DNA from: CAYYMH01 sp964472785
GTDB taxonomy: Bacteria > Zhuqueibacterota > Zhuqueibacteria > Thermofontimicrobiales > Thermofontimicrobiaceae
NCBI GenBank assembly: GCA_964472785.1
Contig: CAYYMH010000012.1
Location: 43,975 to 107,974, forward strand
DNA: 64,000 bases
Direction of reading: 5' to 3'
Shown here: positions 1 to 8,639 of the stretch, piece after piece
Layout: each line of letters opens with the position of its first letter
Numbering within the stretch: position 1 is the stretch's first letter
The notes under the pieces: model-generated
Told to the model about the DNA's origin: nothing
Databases searched by the model: none
Seen by the model: only the letters and a program-made list of their open reading frames with translations
Made by a program: the position numbers and the translations under genes

Positions 1-802
1 GTGTTGTGACGGCATAATCACAAGTCATATTTTTAAAATTAAATCCCAATCCCGCATTAAAGGTCGAGGGCTCTGTGGTAAATCCGGTTCTAACCGCGAT
101 TCTATCAAATAACAGGTATTCAATACCGGCTCTCACCTCGATCGGAAAAGGCAATTCTTTGTAGATATCAATATTTAAAATGGTATCATCCAACGGTTTC
201 AAGCTTAATCCGGTAACAAAGGATTGCGGTACATAGTCTTTTTTCTGCCCCATGTGTGCCCGATTTATGTTTGTCGCAAAAAACCCCCAATTCAATGATG
301 ATGTTATTTTCGAAAGGAAGCCGATGTCGATTTTATAAGAAACATCTGAACCATAATCGTTGATCTGTAGTTTCATATAATGTAAATTTATCCCGTAAAA
401 AATTTTTTGATCATAGGATTGACTGAAATTGAGAATAATATCTTGCTCCTGATAGAGCTTGTTCCCGAATATGGTGCATCCACTGGCAATTGTTCCAAAT
501 TTTGTGGGGAAAGCGCCTGAGAATGATAAATAATCCAACTCTTTTATACCAAAGGGGCGCGTGTAAAAAAAGGAGAAAGCAGGGCTGGTGAGTTGTGCTG
601 TTCCGCCGGAATTGAGGAAAATTGCATCCGGGGAATTTGCAAGCCCGACAAATGCGCTACCCATTCCGCGGGCATGGGCGCCGTAGCCATGCAATTCAAA
701 ACTGGAATAAGCCGGGTTGAAAGGGAGGAAAAGTAAACAAACAGAGATGAGAGAGTAGAATTTATAATGCGCGATTCTTTTGATTATGTACTTGATTATC
801 AT
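1..802 (-). CDS. PorV/PorQ-type outer-membrane barrel protein, partial (C-terminus beyond window)
   Basis: Reading leftward from an ATG at 802 the frame stays open for 267 codons to the window edge, so only the N-terminal part is present. A hydrophobic signal peptide (about residues 14-34, ending near NPAYSS) is followed by GYGAHARGMGSAFVGLANSP and a nearby NSGG. This is the pattern of the PorV/PorQ (UPF0164-like) family, where a glycine-rich 'A.GMGSAFVG.A' segment precedes an 'NPAG'-type motif. The rest alternates short hydrophobic strands, as expected of an outer-membrane beta-barrel. PorV-family proteins act as shuttle or scaffold subunits of type IX secretion or as other outer-membrane channels; which one this is cannot be told. 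It is transcribed divergently from the PorD-like gene at 917. No strong ribosome binding site is seen. Confidence 0.7.
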   Translation of the reverse strand, partial: MIIKYIIKRIAHYKFYSLISVCLLFLPFNPAYSSFELHGYGAHARGMGSAFVGLANSPDAIFLNSGGTAQLTSPAFSFFYTRPFGIKELDYLSFSGAFPTKFGTIASGCTIFGNKLYQEQDIILNFSQSYDQKIFYGINLHYMKLQINDYGSDVSYKIDIGFLSKITSSLNWGFFATNINRAHMGQKKDYVPQSFVTGLSLKPLDDTILNIDIYKELPFPIEVRAGIEYLLFDRIAVRTGFTTEPSTFNAGLGFNFKNMTCDYAVTT

Positions 803-916
803 CTTAAAATTGATTATAATATGACAGGATATTTACATTATAATTCGCCCGATTCTTTAATATATTGACAAATTTCATTATTATCAAGATATTTTTTGTG
901 AAAATGGGAGGTTGCT

Positions 917-1819
917 ATGATCTGTAAAAATATTTTAAACATTAACAATAAAGGCGGTTTCTGTTATAGTCTTATGTTGATATTTATTTTATTTGAGCTG
1001 TTTAATTCAATCCTGTTTACAGAAAAAGCTGAGGCTCAGGAAGTGGTTGTAACGGTTAATCTGCAGTTAGACGCGTTGCCGGATGAAAAACGGGAAAAGC
1101 TCCAAAATTTTCAGTCGATTTTGGATGAATATTTTAATAATTATGATTGGACCAAAGGAGAATTCCAGGGAGAACTTCCCATTAATTTGACTCTTCTGAT
1201 GCAAGACATTAGTGTGGGTTATGAAGACCGTTATAAATTACAGATTATTATTTCGAATAATTCTGATGTTCAATACACAGATAAGCGATGTCGGATGGCG
1301 TACCAAAAGGGGGAGATTTTGGAACACAATGAAAATACCTGGAATTCGTTAACCAGTTTGCTGGATTTTTATACCAATATTATTATTGCCGAAGAGATGG
1401 ACAAGTATGGTCATTTGCTGGGCACTCCCTATTATGAGCGAGCGAAGTTGATTGCAGAACAGGCGAGGTTTGGTATGGGGCAGTTTATCGAAGGATGGGA
1501 CCTTCGAAATGAGTTGATCGAATATCTGCTTGGTGATACTTATAAAAAATTTCGTGAAATGAAGGATTTTTATTTTTATGGCCTTTACTTTGCCAATGAA
1601 GACCCTGCGAAAGCGAAAAGGTATATCAAGGAAGCTGTTGTTATGTTGGAAGAATTGGTGTCAGCAGAGGATTCCCGGTACAAACGAGTGGAAAATTTTA
1701 TCAATGCGCATTATATTGAAATTGTGAATTTATTCAAGAACTCGAACGATCAGGAAATTTATGCGATGATGGTCAAATTGGACCCTGATCGTGCAGATGT
1801 TTATCAAGATTTACTTTAG
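917..1819 (+). CDS. PorD-like protein (DUF4835), type IX secretion-associated
   Basis: A 300-residue secreted protein with a signal peptide (hydrophobic 18-34, cleavage likely after AEA at about 40). The body follows the layout of the DUF4835/PorD family: an N-terminal 'NNYDWTKGEF' segment, a middle beta-rich part, 'LDFYTNIIIAEEMD', and a helical C-terminal half with 'YERAKLIAEQA' and a 'GWDLRN' motif. The length is normal for the family. PorD is found with type IX secretion components; its molecular role is unsettled. The ATG has a good GGGAGG ribosome binding site seven bases upstream. It converges with the lipoprotein gene at 1830 (10-base gap) and diverges from the PorV-type gene to the left. 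The family call is by remembered motif pattern, not by search. Confidence 0.65.
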   Translation: MICKNILNINNKGGFCYSLMLIFILFELFNSILFTEKAEAQEVVVTVNLQLDALPDEKREKLQNFQSILDEYFNNYDWTKGEFQGELPINLTLLMQDISVGYEDRYKLQIIISNNSDVQYTDKRCRMAYQKGEILEHNENTWNSLTSLLDFYTNIIIAEEMDKYGHLLGTPYYERAKLIAEQARFGMGQFIEGWDLRNELIEYLLGDTYKKFREMKDFYFYGLYFANEDPAKAKRYIKEAVVMLEELVSAEDSRYKRVENFINAHYIEIVNLFKNSNDQEIYAMMVKLDPDRADVYQDLL

Positions 1820-1829
1820 TCTGGAAAAA

Positions 1830-3089
1830 TTATTCACCAGTGCTAAAAATAAAGCTGAACTCTTTCGGCAGTTCTTTTCCCCATTTATCCGTGCAGGTTG
1901 TGTCGATAGAAACATAATAGATTGAATTTGCATTTAGTAAAGAAGTGCCTCGAAATTGAAACTGTCTCATGTTATCCCATCTGATTTGCCAATTCTGCGG
2001 ATTGGGGCTGATTGAGAAGGCATTTTCTGCTGATGTCTGATCGACGTACGTATTGAACGTAATAATGATCGGGTTGGATCGGTTGACCTGAGAAGCCCCA
2101 TTTTTCGGATAATGATCGACGATCTTCAGTGGCTCCGTGTGAAAGATGATAGAGGTTGTTCCGACCAATGAAGAGCCATAAATATCGATTAAATTCGGAA
2201 AACCGGTTATTTGATATTCGGTATCAGACCGCAAATATGAGCCCGGTTCGAGTGTCAGTCTTTTCAAACCATCCCATTTAAAATCGCCAATCAAAACCGG
2301 TTCAAATACCAAAGAATCTTCCGTAATCTGTTGGTCCATTTTTGAATTAAAGGTAAAATGCAGTGTTGTTGCCGGTGAAATATATGTCGAATGGTTGCTC
2401 GGGATTGAGGACAACAATTTCGGTCCTTCAGTCGTAAAGTGTGATGAAACACCAAAAGAAAGGGTGTCACCGTAAATTGTTTTTGCATTTTTATTTAAGC
2501 TGATGGTGTAATATTCGTTGGTCACAAACTGATCGGATGGCTGGTAGTGCAGCGTGCTGTAATCTGCCGTGTGCTCCCAAATAAAATATCCGCTGACCTG
2601 AGGCGCAATGCTAAAATTATTTTCCACAGAAGATTGATTCATCAGAACGTTAAATTTAATTTCAATCGATTCAGACAATGGGAATTGGGAAGCATTATCA
2701 GCCGGGTAAATGGTTGATATTTGTTCCGGAAAAGGTTTTAGAATGACGTCCGGAACGGTGGTCACATTTCCTGGATAAACTCGTACCTGATTGAGTACGA
2801 ACCGTCCGTAATTAGTTGCTGCAAATTCAAGGTTGTACAAACCTGGAGAAATGTCAATTATACGAAATATGCCAGTGGTTGAATCCGCGTTGGTCGTTTT
2901 CAATGTGTCACCCTGTATCAGTGACACCATAGCTTTGCTACCGAAAGGCTTCACAATTCCAATAATTGAACCAGGTTCGTTAATCGGAACGATGGTACCT
3001 TCCTGAGCACATGTGAGAAAAAGTAAAAAGATAAATAAAAGATTAACAATAGTATATTTTGGGTAGGCTTGTTCGGTTTTCATCTTCAT
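1830..3089 (-). CDS. Lipoprotein with carboxypeptidase-regulatory-like and three Ig-like (Big_5) domains
   Basis: A 419-residue protein beginning with a lipoprotein signal peptide whose lipobox is LFLTC (about residues 23-27). Next comes a CarboxypepD_reg-like domain ('GSIIGIVKPFG...FRIIDISPGLYNLEFAA'). Three successive SbsA-type Ig-like (Big_5) repeats follow, each opening with a motif of the kind 'IYPADNASQFPLS', 'SSIPSNHSTYISP' or 'HYPKNGASQVNRS' and ending in a 'FTT/FHTE/FSTGE' strand. There is no catalytic signature; it is probably an adhesive or structural cell-envelope protein on the periplasmic or outer face. It is transcribed leftward and converges with the PorD-like gene. Two ATGs (residues 1 and 3) could serve as start. 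Confidence 0.75.
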   Translation of the reverse strand: MKMKTEQAYPKYTIVNLLFIFLLFLTCAQEGTIVPINEPGSIIGIVKPFGSKAMVSLIQGDTLKTTNADSTTGIFRIIDISPGLYNLEFAATNYGRFVLNQVRVYPGNVTTVPDVILKPFPEQISTIYPADNASQFPLSESIEIKFNVLMNQSSVENNFSIAPQVSGYFIWEHTADYSTLHYQPSDQFVTNEYYTISLNKNAKTIYGDTLSFGVSSHFTTEGPKLLSSIPSNHSTYISPATTLHFTFNSKMDQQITEDSLVFEPVLIGDFKWDGLKRLTLEPGSYLRSDTEYQITGFPNLIDIYGSSLVGTTSIIFHTEPLKIVDHYPKNGASQVNRSNPIIITFNTYVDQTSAENAFSISPNPQNWQIRWDNMRQFQFRGTSLLNANSIYYVSIDTTCTDKWGKELPKEFSFIFSTGE

Positions 3090-3477
3090 TTCACCATGAA
3101 ATAATTGGATTGTTATTCAAATTAAAATAATTAACCAAATTTTTTTTATAAAGTCAAGATATTTTTGATAAATTTGCAATGTTTCTGATGCAATGTGGAA
3201 CGGTTGATTTTTTGGATATTGTTGTTTTTATTTTTATTGCGAAACAAGATAGATCGGCAAAAATTTACTTGTTTATAATTTTAATCCTAATCCTATAATT
3301 GAACGGGTGTATGTGGAGAATAATTTGCTAACTATTTATTCGCCGAAATCACTTTTTACTTGCATTTTTGAATAAATATGTTAAAATTAAATTATTAACG
3401 CTGTTTTTGAGTTCAAGTCTGTATATCAGTAGGCGGAAATCTCTGCTTTAATTAATCTGAATAAATGAGGAACGAAT
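3090..3477. other. 388-base divergent intergenic region
   Basis: AT-rich spacer between the divergent Ig-lipoprotein (-) and solute-binding protein (+) genes, so it should contain both promoters. I see no hairpin, repeat, RNA gene or convincing -35/-10 pair here. Confidence 0.4.
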
Positions 3478-4701
3478 TTGTTACAGAAAGAAATTCGAAA
3501 ACGTTTTTCAAGTGTGGCTTTGATGGTTGGTGTTTTCGTCGTTTTTGGGTTTAGTCTGTTCATCTCTAATTTCGATACCTTTGCTCAAGAATCCATCTAT
3601 CAACAAGCAGTTATTGTTGGAGAAGTTATCGGTCGTGTGAATCCGGAAAAAATAATGCTGCGCATCCGGAAAGGATATTATCCGGTGATAAGCGATCATT
3701 CTGAAGTTAAAATCGAGCTTGTTAGCAAATCGCCAGGGGAAGTCATCTATCATTTGATTTACCCAAGTGGCTCATCTGATTCACATCCGCAGTATGTTGT
3801 GTTTCGATTTTTCGATAGCGAACACAGTTTAGCAGCAGCAATTATTACGGATGAAATTGATTTTGCCATTTCAGAGAGCTTTGATATTGCTGAGGAAATT
3901 CACAAATCGACGTCAGCTTATTATATCCGCCATCGTTTTAAACAACCGAATTTTGTTAAGATGCTGGCTTACAACAATAAAAACCCGATTTTACAAAATG
4001 AAAATCTACGCAAAGCATTGACTTACAGCATTGATAAGGAATATATTTACGATAATATTCTTGAGAAACAAGCGTACTATGCTGATGGACCGATTTCAAA
4101 TCAATCTAAACATCATGCATCCGGGTTAAAAACTTACAAATTCAATCCGAAATTTGCAATTGAGTTGATTTTGACGGAGAATTGGCGGGATGTCAATAAT
4201 GACGGTATTTTGGACAAAAATCGACAACCTTTTCGTTTATCATTAGCCTATGAAAAAGGTGTTCATTTGGACGAACAAATCGCCCGCGTTATTCAAATCG
4301 GATGGAACAAACTCGGAATAAACGTTAATCGAAATCCATTGACCAAAGCGCAGATTGAGCAAAAGTTAGCACACAGAAATTATGATGTAATTTTATTGAA
4401 TTATCATTTCGATGATACTTATGAGACTTTCAAAAAGTATTTTGAATCAACCAGCCCGGATAATTTTTTGGGTTATCATGGTGCAACAACGGATAAATAC
4501 TTGAGGCTATATAAAACGGTTCCGCCCGAATCGAGAGATGTTATGTTTCAGGCGATCCAAAATCAGATTAACAAAGACCATCTTGCCGCATTTCTGTATT
4601 TTATGTGGATTGAACGATATTTCGTCAACAGAGTGAAGTTTACGAATTATCGAAGTGATAGAACCAATTTGTTACCGTTTACCGACTGGATTTTTCGGTA
4701 G
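3478..4701 (+). CDS. Orphan peptide-type (SBP_bac_5) solute-binding protein
   Basis: A 407-residue exported protein: signal peptide to about residue 37 (TFAQ-ES), then the C-terminal two thirds of an OppA/DppA-type fold. Family landmarks are 'RKALTYSIDKEYI', 'YYADGPISNQSKH', 'NPKFAIELILTENWRDVNNDG', 'WNKLGINV' and 'NYDVILLNYHFDD'. It is clearly shorter than classical OppA/DppA proteins (usually over 500 residues); the N-terminal lobe is reduced. No permease or ATPase gene is nearby. Instead a membrane sensor kinase starts 137 bases downstream, suggesting that it delivers a ligand (peptide or similar) to the kinase rather than to a transporter (inference). The start is TTG with AGGA about eight bases upstream; the preceding ATG at 3464 is out of frame. 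Confidence 0.7.
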   Translation: MLQKEIRKRFSSVALMVGVFVVFGFSLFISNFDTFAQESIYQQAVIVGEVIGRVNPEKIMLRIRKGYYPVISDHSEVKIELVSKSPGEVIYHLIYPSGSSDSHPQYVVFRFFDSEHSLAAAIITDEIDFAISESFDIAEEIHKSTSAYYIRHRFKQPNFVKMLAYNNKNPILQNENLRKALTYSIDKEYIYDNILEKQAYYADGPISNQSKHHASGLKTYKFNPKFAIELILTENWRDVNNDGILDKNRQPFRLSLAYEKGVHLDEQIARVIQIGWNKLGINVNRNPLTKAQIEQKLAHRNYDVILLNYHFDDTYETFKKYFESTSPDNFLGYHGATTDKYLRLYKTVPPESRDVMFQAIQNQINKDHLAAFLYFMWIERYFVNRVKFTNYRSDRTNLLPFTDWIFR

Positions 4702-4838
4702 CTATGTCCAGCAGTTGTGGCTGTTGAAAATGGGGTGTGTGTCCCGAAAATTCGATAGAACGTGGTTTCATGTGAATAGCGTGTCAATTGTCGTTATCCT
4801 GGTTTTTTTTTGAAATTCATGATCAAAGTCAATTTAAA

Positions 4839-6608
4839 ATGCCAAAGCAACACATAAAATTTCGCCATAAGTTTATTACAAAACTGTTGATTTCGCACAT
4901 TTTACTGGCTTCCATTCCCATCATTGTGACCGGAATCGTTCTTGTTGGAACAACACAAAAAACAGTAGAATTGAATTTTCGGGAACGATCTGTTGAATTG
5001 GCTCGCCATTGTGCGGACATTATCAATACAACACTTCATAATGCCGAGAAAATTATTGAATTAAATGCCTCGAGTATTTTTTCGAATGTTAAAAATCGGT
5101 TGTCTCAGGAATTGATTGTCAATGAAATGATCAATGATTTTCCCATTTTTCGGGATATTAAATTGTTGGATAAAGACGGGAAGATTATTATTTCCACATC
5201 TTTTATCAAAGATTCGACACAATATTTGAACAATCAATTTTTGGCTAAGATTGACAAATGGGGGGGGGGGCAATCCGAAGTATTTTTATCAGAGGATAAA
5301 TTGCCGGTGATGAAAATTGCAGAGCCAATCTTGCAATATGAAGAAATTGTCGGGATTTTGATTGCGGAGTTGAATTTGAAAGCGATGTGGGATTTGATTG
5401 AAAGCAGCGTGATTGGCAAAGGGGCACAGGCATTTGTTTTCGACAAAGCCGGTCGCTATATCGCGCATTCGGAGCGAAAAAAAGTTTATCTGGGAGAGAG
5501 TTTTGATGAACCTGAAATTACGCGAGATGTTAAGCTAAATCAGGAGGGGCAACGATTTTATGTGAATCGCGATGGCGAAAAATTAGTGGCTGCTTACGTT
5601 TCTTTGGTCAAATTGGGTTGGGGTGTTGTTATTCAACAGCCCGCTAAAGAAGCCTTTTACGTTGCTCATCGGATGAAATTACAAATTTTAATCTTTGTCA
5701 CTGTGGGTATCGCGCTTTCTTCGATCATCGCGTATGTCTATACAAGCTGGATTGTTACACCGGTCAATCAGTTAGTTTCTGGGATAGATAAATTTTCGGC
5801 AGGGGATTTGCGGTATCGTATCCCCAGGTTGGGAAATGATGAAATTTCGATGCTTGCCACCCAGTTTAATGAAATGGCTGAAAAGCTTCAGGAATTTCAG
5901 GATAAACTCAAAAAAAGTGAGCGGTTGGCAACACTCAGCAAATTAGCGTCTGTACTTTCGCATGAGATTAAAAATCCACTAAATTCAATGGTCATCAACA
6001 TGCAAATTATGAAACGGGAATTCAACAAAACCGATCCCGATAAAAATAAGTTGCGGCACTATTTGAACATCGTTACAAGTGAGATTAAGCGCGTTGATGA
6101 TCTGGTGAATAATTTTTTATTAGTGGCACGTCCGCCAAAACTTGAAAAAAAAGTCGTCACTTTAGAAAAGGTGATTGATGAAATTATCATGTATCAGCAA
6201 GCCGAGTCACTACAATCAGGCGTTCGGGTGAACAGACGTTACCAAAAGCGAAAAACCGAAGTATTGGTTGATGAAACAAAAATTAAACAGGTTTTTTTAA
6301 ATATCTTTTTGAACGCACTACAGGCAATGCCAGGTGGCGGTTGTCTCATAATTGAACTGGATGAAGTACCTGCAAAAAATAAAAAGAATAAACAGATGGT
6401 TGTCGTTCGCTTCAAAGATAAGGGAAAAGGAATCAAAAAGGAACACCTTAATCGAATATTTGATTTTTACTTTTCGACCGAAGAAAATGGTAACGGATTG
6501 GGACTCTCAGTCGCCCAGCAGATCGTGGAGGAGCATGGAGGGAATATAAAAGTGCAGAGTAAACTTGGTGAAGGAAGTGTTTTCTCAGTTTTTTTGCCGA
6601 AAAATTAA
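4839..6608 (+). CDS. Membrane sensor histidine kinase with Cache-like sensor, HAMP, HisKA, HATPase
   Basis: 589 residues from the ATG at 4839; the reading frame extends 17 codons upstream to a TTG, but without a convincing start. TM1 is at about 14-37, then a periplasmic Cache-type sensor ('FPIFRDIKLLDKDGKIIIST', 'EPILQYEEIVGILIAELNL'), TM2 at about 278-302, and a HAMP linker ('DKFSAGDLRYRI'). The HisKA H-box is LSHEIKNP with His375 as phospho-acceptor. The HATPase_c has the N box 'NIFLNALQAMPGGG', G1 'KDKGKGI' and G2 'GNGLGLSVAQQIVEEHGG'. No response regulator is adjacent. The coding sequence contains a run of 11 G (5260-5270, codons 141-144) in the sensor domain; gain or loss of one G gives a stop within about 20 codons. 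The gene follows the solute-binding protein gene at 3478 and probably works with it. Confidence 0.85.
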   Translation: MPKQHIKFRHKFITKLLISHILLASIPIIVTGIVLVGTTQKTVELNFRERSVELARHCADIINTTLHNAEKIIELNASSIFSNVKNRLSQELIVNEMINDFPIFRDIKLLDKDGKIIISTSFIKDSTQYLNNQFLAKIDKWGGGQSEVFLSEDKLPVMKIAEPILQYEEIVGILIAELNLKAMWDLIESSVIGKGAQAFVFDKAGRYIAHSERKKVYLGESFDEPEITRDVKLNQEGQRFYVNRDGEKLVAAYVSLVKLGWGVVIQQPAKEAFYVAHRMKLQILIFVTVGIALSSIIAYVYTSWIVTPVNQLVSGIDKFSAGDLRYRIPRLGNDEISMLATQFNEMAEKLQEFQDKLKKSERLATLSKLASVLSHEIKNPLNSMVINMQIMKREFNKTDPDKNKLRHYLNIVTSEIKRVDDLVNNFLLVARPPKLEKKVVTLEKVIDEIIMYQQAESLQSGVRVNRRYQKRKTEVLVDETKIKQVFLNIFLNALQAMPGGGCLIIELDEVPAKNKKNKQMVVVRFKDKGKGIKKEHLNRIFDFYFSTEENGNGLGLSVAQQIVEEHGGNIKVQSKLGEGSVFSVFLPKN

Positions 6609-6636
6609 AAAAAAATTAAAATTTTTATTCAAGTAC

Positions 6637-6665
6637 TTGACTTCTGGACATTTATTTGTTATATT
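6637..6665 (+). promoter_or_regulatory. Putative sigma-70-type promoter TTGACT-N17-TATATT
   Basis: The -35 hexamer TTGACT (6637-6642) and -10 hexamer TATATT (6660-6665) are separated by exactly 17 bases, next to an A/T-rich upstream element. The nearest downstream start codons are the short frame at 6704/6713 and rpsU at 7131. Confidence 0.45.
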
Positions 6666-6712
6666 AATTTTAGTATTCTGAAAATTGTGCTTAATTAAGG
6701 GGAATGCGTTCG

Positions 6713-6829
6713 ATGCTTTTAGGCGTGAATCAGCGCGAATACATTTTATCAATTATGAAAAGCGGGATGCAAACATTTTATTTATCACCCAAAAATTATA
6801 AAATAAAAAATAATCTAATTATCTTTTAA
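6713..6829 (+). CDS. Possible 38-residue small protein (unrecognised)
   Basis: A short frame beginning ATG at 6713 (in-frame ATG also at 6704), preceded by AAGGGG at 6697-6702 and by the promoter-like element at 6637. The peptide (MLLGVNQREYILSIMKSG and onward) is basic, ends in a hydrophobic tail (NNLIIF) and resembles nothing I know. In AT-rich DNA a frame of this length can arise by chance; placement after a promoter and ribosome-binding-like site is the only support. Confidence 0.15.
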   Translation: MLLGVNQREYILSIMKSGMQTFYLSPKNYKIKNNLIIF

Positions 6830-7130
6830 GTTTTTGATTAATTATGGAGCATGCATGGACACAGTCAATGCACTCCAAATAACTATTTTAAAAATCGATT
6901 ATATATTTCAATAATATAAGTGATAAACTTAGATATTTAGGTATCCTGTAAAGCGTAGATTTACAGCAGAAATCAATAAATCTCAACTATAAAAACCTAT
7001 TTAGTGAATAAAATCAGATTTTTCCAAATTATAACAATATAAAAGGAACTTTATATAACCCTTTGAGTATATAAACGTGTTTTATTATTAAACGTTAACC
7101 CAAATTAAGGAGCGAAAGGATGTGATTTGA

Positions 7131-7334
7131 ATGATTACTGTTATCGTTGGCGAAAATGAACCTTTGGAAAAAGCAATGAGTCGATTTAAGAAGAAGTGTC
7201 AACGAGCTGGGATTTTGCAGGATGTGAGAAAAAACAGCTATTTCTTGAAGCCGAGTCAGAAAAAGAGATTAAAGCACGCAAAAGCAGTGAGGAGGCAGAG
7301 TCGTGTGGAAGGAAAATACGGCATCAGCTTTTAA
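7131..7334 (+). CDS. rpsU: 30S ribosomal protein S21
   Basis: A 67-residue basic protein with the S21 signature: 'ENEPLEKAMSRFKKKCQRAGIL' (split as ENEPLEKAMSRFKKK then CQRAGIL) near the N-terminus and 'KPSQKKRLKHAKAVRR' near the C-terminus. Full length for the family. S21 binds the small ribosomal subunit near the anti-Shine-Dalgarno end of 16S rRNA and aids initiation. AAGGAG lies about 19 bases before the ATG and a second purine tract (AAAGGA) about 10 bases before. The primary sigma factor gene follows 209 bases downstream, echoing the rpsU-dnaG-rpoD arrangement of other bacteria but without dnaG. Confidence 0.95.
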   Translation: MITVIVGENEPLEKAMSRFKKKCQRAGILQDVRKNSYFLKPSQKKRLKHAKAVRRQSRVEGKYGISF

Positions 7335-7543
7335 TCTTAGCTGAATCGTCTATTTAATTATACGAATTAGTGATAGAAAGTCAGACAACCAAACTACAAT
7401 GGACACCTCAAAGCTCTATCCATTTATAATTCGATTTTATATAAATTTGAAAAAATATAATAAACACTGAATCTTTGACGTTTTAAGTTTATCTAAATTA
7501 AATTATTAGCTGATTTCGAAGAAAAAGTGAGAGATGAAATTTC

Positions 7544-8404
7544 ATGGTGAAAAGAAAAAAGAAAACAAAAACTACAAAAAGTAAGCAATCTATTGAGAAA
7601 TATTTGGAAGAAATTGGCAATTTTTCCCCGCTGAACCCGGAAGAAGAGATTGAGCTTGCGCGAAAAATTCGAAAAGGCGATGAAGAATCGTTAGACAAGT
7701 TAGTGAAAGCAAATTTACGTTTTGTCATTAGTGTTGCCAAAGAATATCAGGGTCAGGGATTGCCACTTTCAGATTTAATAAGCGAGGGGAATCTCGGATT
7801 AATCAAAGCGGCGCAACGGTTTGATGAGACGCGTGGTTTCAAGTTTATTTCTTATGCTGTGTGGTGGATTCGGCAATCCATTTTACAGGCTTTGGCCGAA
7901 CAATCCAGAGTAGTGCGCCTGCCGCTAAATCGTGTCGGAGCAATCAATAAAATAGGTCGTGCGTTGGAATCACTCGAAAAAACTTACGGCAGAGAACCGA
8001 GTATGGCTGAAGTTGCTACCAAAATGGAGATGTCAACTTTTGAAGTAGCCGATGTGGTAAAAACATCGGCTCGGCATTTGTCATTGGATGAACCATTTAA
8101 AGAAGAAGACGGCAATAGTCTGTTAGATGTCATCAAAAGTGATCGCTATCAGCCACCTGACAACACGCTTATGCGAGAATCGCTTCAGGTTGAAATCGAA
8201 AAAGTGCTCACCACTTTGAAACCGCGCGAAGCTGAAATAATCAAACTCTATTTCGGACTGGAAGGAGATCGTCCATTAACGTTGGAAGAAATTGGTGAAC
8301 ACTTCCAGTTGACCCGCGAGAGAGTCAGGCAAATCAAGGAAAAAGCCCTCAGGAGATTGAGACATCGGTCCCGATTGGAGCCGTTGAGAAAGTATCTCGG
8401 TTAA
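7544..8404 (+). CDS. rpoD: RNA polymerase primary sigma factor RpoD (short form)
   Basis: 286 residues, the compact form of the housekeeping sigma-70 seen in Bacteroidota and relatives, lacking region 1.1 and the non-conserved insert. A lysine-rich N-terminus is followed by region 1.2 ('SIEKYLEEIGNFSPLNPEEE'), region 2 ('LVKANLRFVISVAKEYQGQG', 'DLISEGNLGLIKAAQRFD', and the -10-binding 'YAVWWIRQSILQALAEQSR'), region 3, and region 4 with the -35-binding helix-turn-helix 'LTLEEIGEHFQLTRERVRQI'. All promoter-contact motifs are intact. ATG at 7544 follows GAGAG. A canonical terminator hairpin lies 24 bases after the stop, so the transcript is likely monocistronic or shared with rpsU. Confidence 0.93.
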   Translation: MVKRKKKTKTTKSKQSIEKYLEEIGNFSPLNPEEEIELARKIRKGDEESLDKLVKANLRFVISVAKEYQGQGLPLSDLISEGNLGLIKAAQRFDETRGFKFISYAVWWIRQSILQALAEQSRVVRLPLNRVGAINKIGRALESLEKTYGREPSMAEVATKMEMSTFEVADVVKTSARHLSLDEPFKEEDGNSLLDVIKSDRYQPPDNTLMRESLQVEIEKVLTTLKPREAEIIKLYFGLEGDRPLTLEEIGEHFQLTRERVRQIKEKALRRLRHRSRLEPLRKYLG

Positions 8405-8427
8405 CTTCGAATATTTAAAAAATTTAG

Positions 8428-8454
8428 AGCCCTCTGTTTTAGGAGGGCTTTTTT
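8428..8454 (+). terminator. Rho-independent terminator of rpoD
   Basis: Seven-base perfect stem AGCCCTC / GAGGGCT with an eight-base loop, followed at once by TTTTTT. It lies 24 bases after the rpoD stop codon. Confidence 0.85.
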
Positions 8455-8639
8455 ATTGCACATTCTTTTTAAAAATACTTCACCTGAAACGAATAAAAAT
8501 TTTTGAAAATCAAGATGAAATCGATGCAAAAATTCATTGAACTCTGCCAAAGAAATAAAGTTAAATAGATAATATATTTGATTTAATCTGAGCCTATTTT
8601 GTGGTTAATGGAAAAATATTTTTAAATGAGGTCGTTTGA

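Larger units (their letters stand above)
6609..7130. other. 522-base AT-rich leader/intergenic region upstream of rpsU
   Basis: A very AT-rich stretch between the sensor kinase and rpsU. It contains one good sigma-70-like promoter (6637-6665) far upstream of rpsU and a short open frame (6713-6829); otherwise I see no hairpin terminator or RNA gene. The S21 mRNA could have a leader of about 450 bases, or a small RNA could be made here. Confidence 0.35.
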
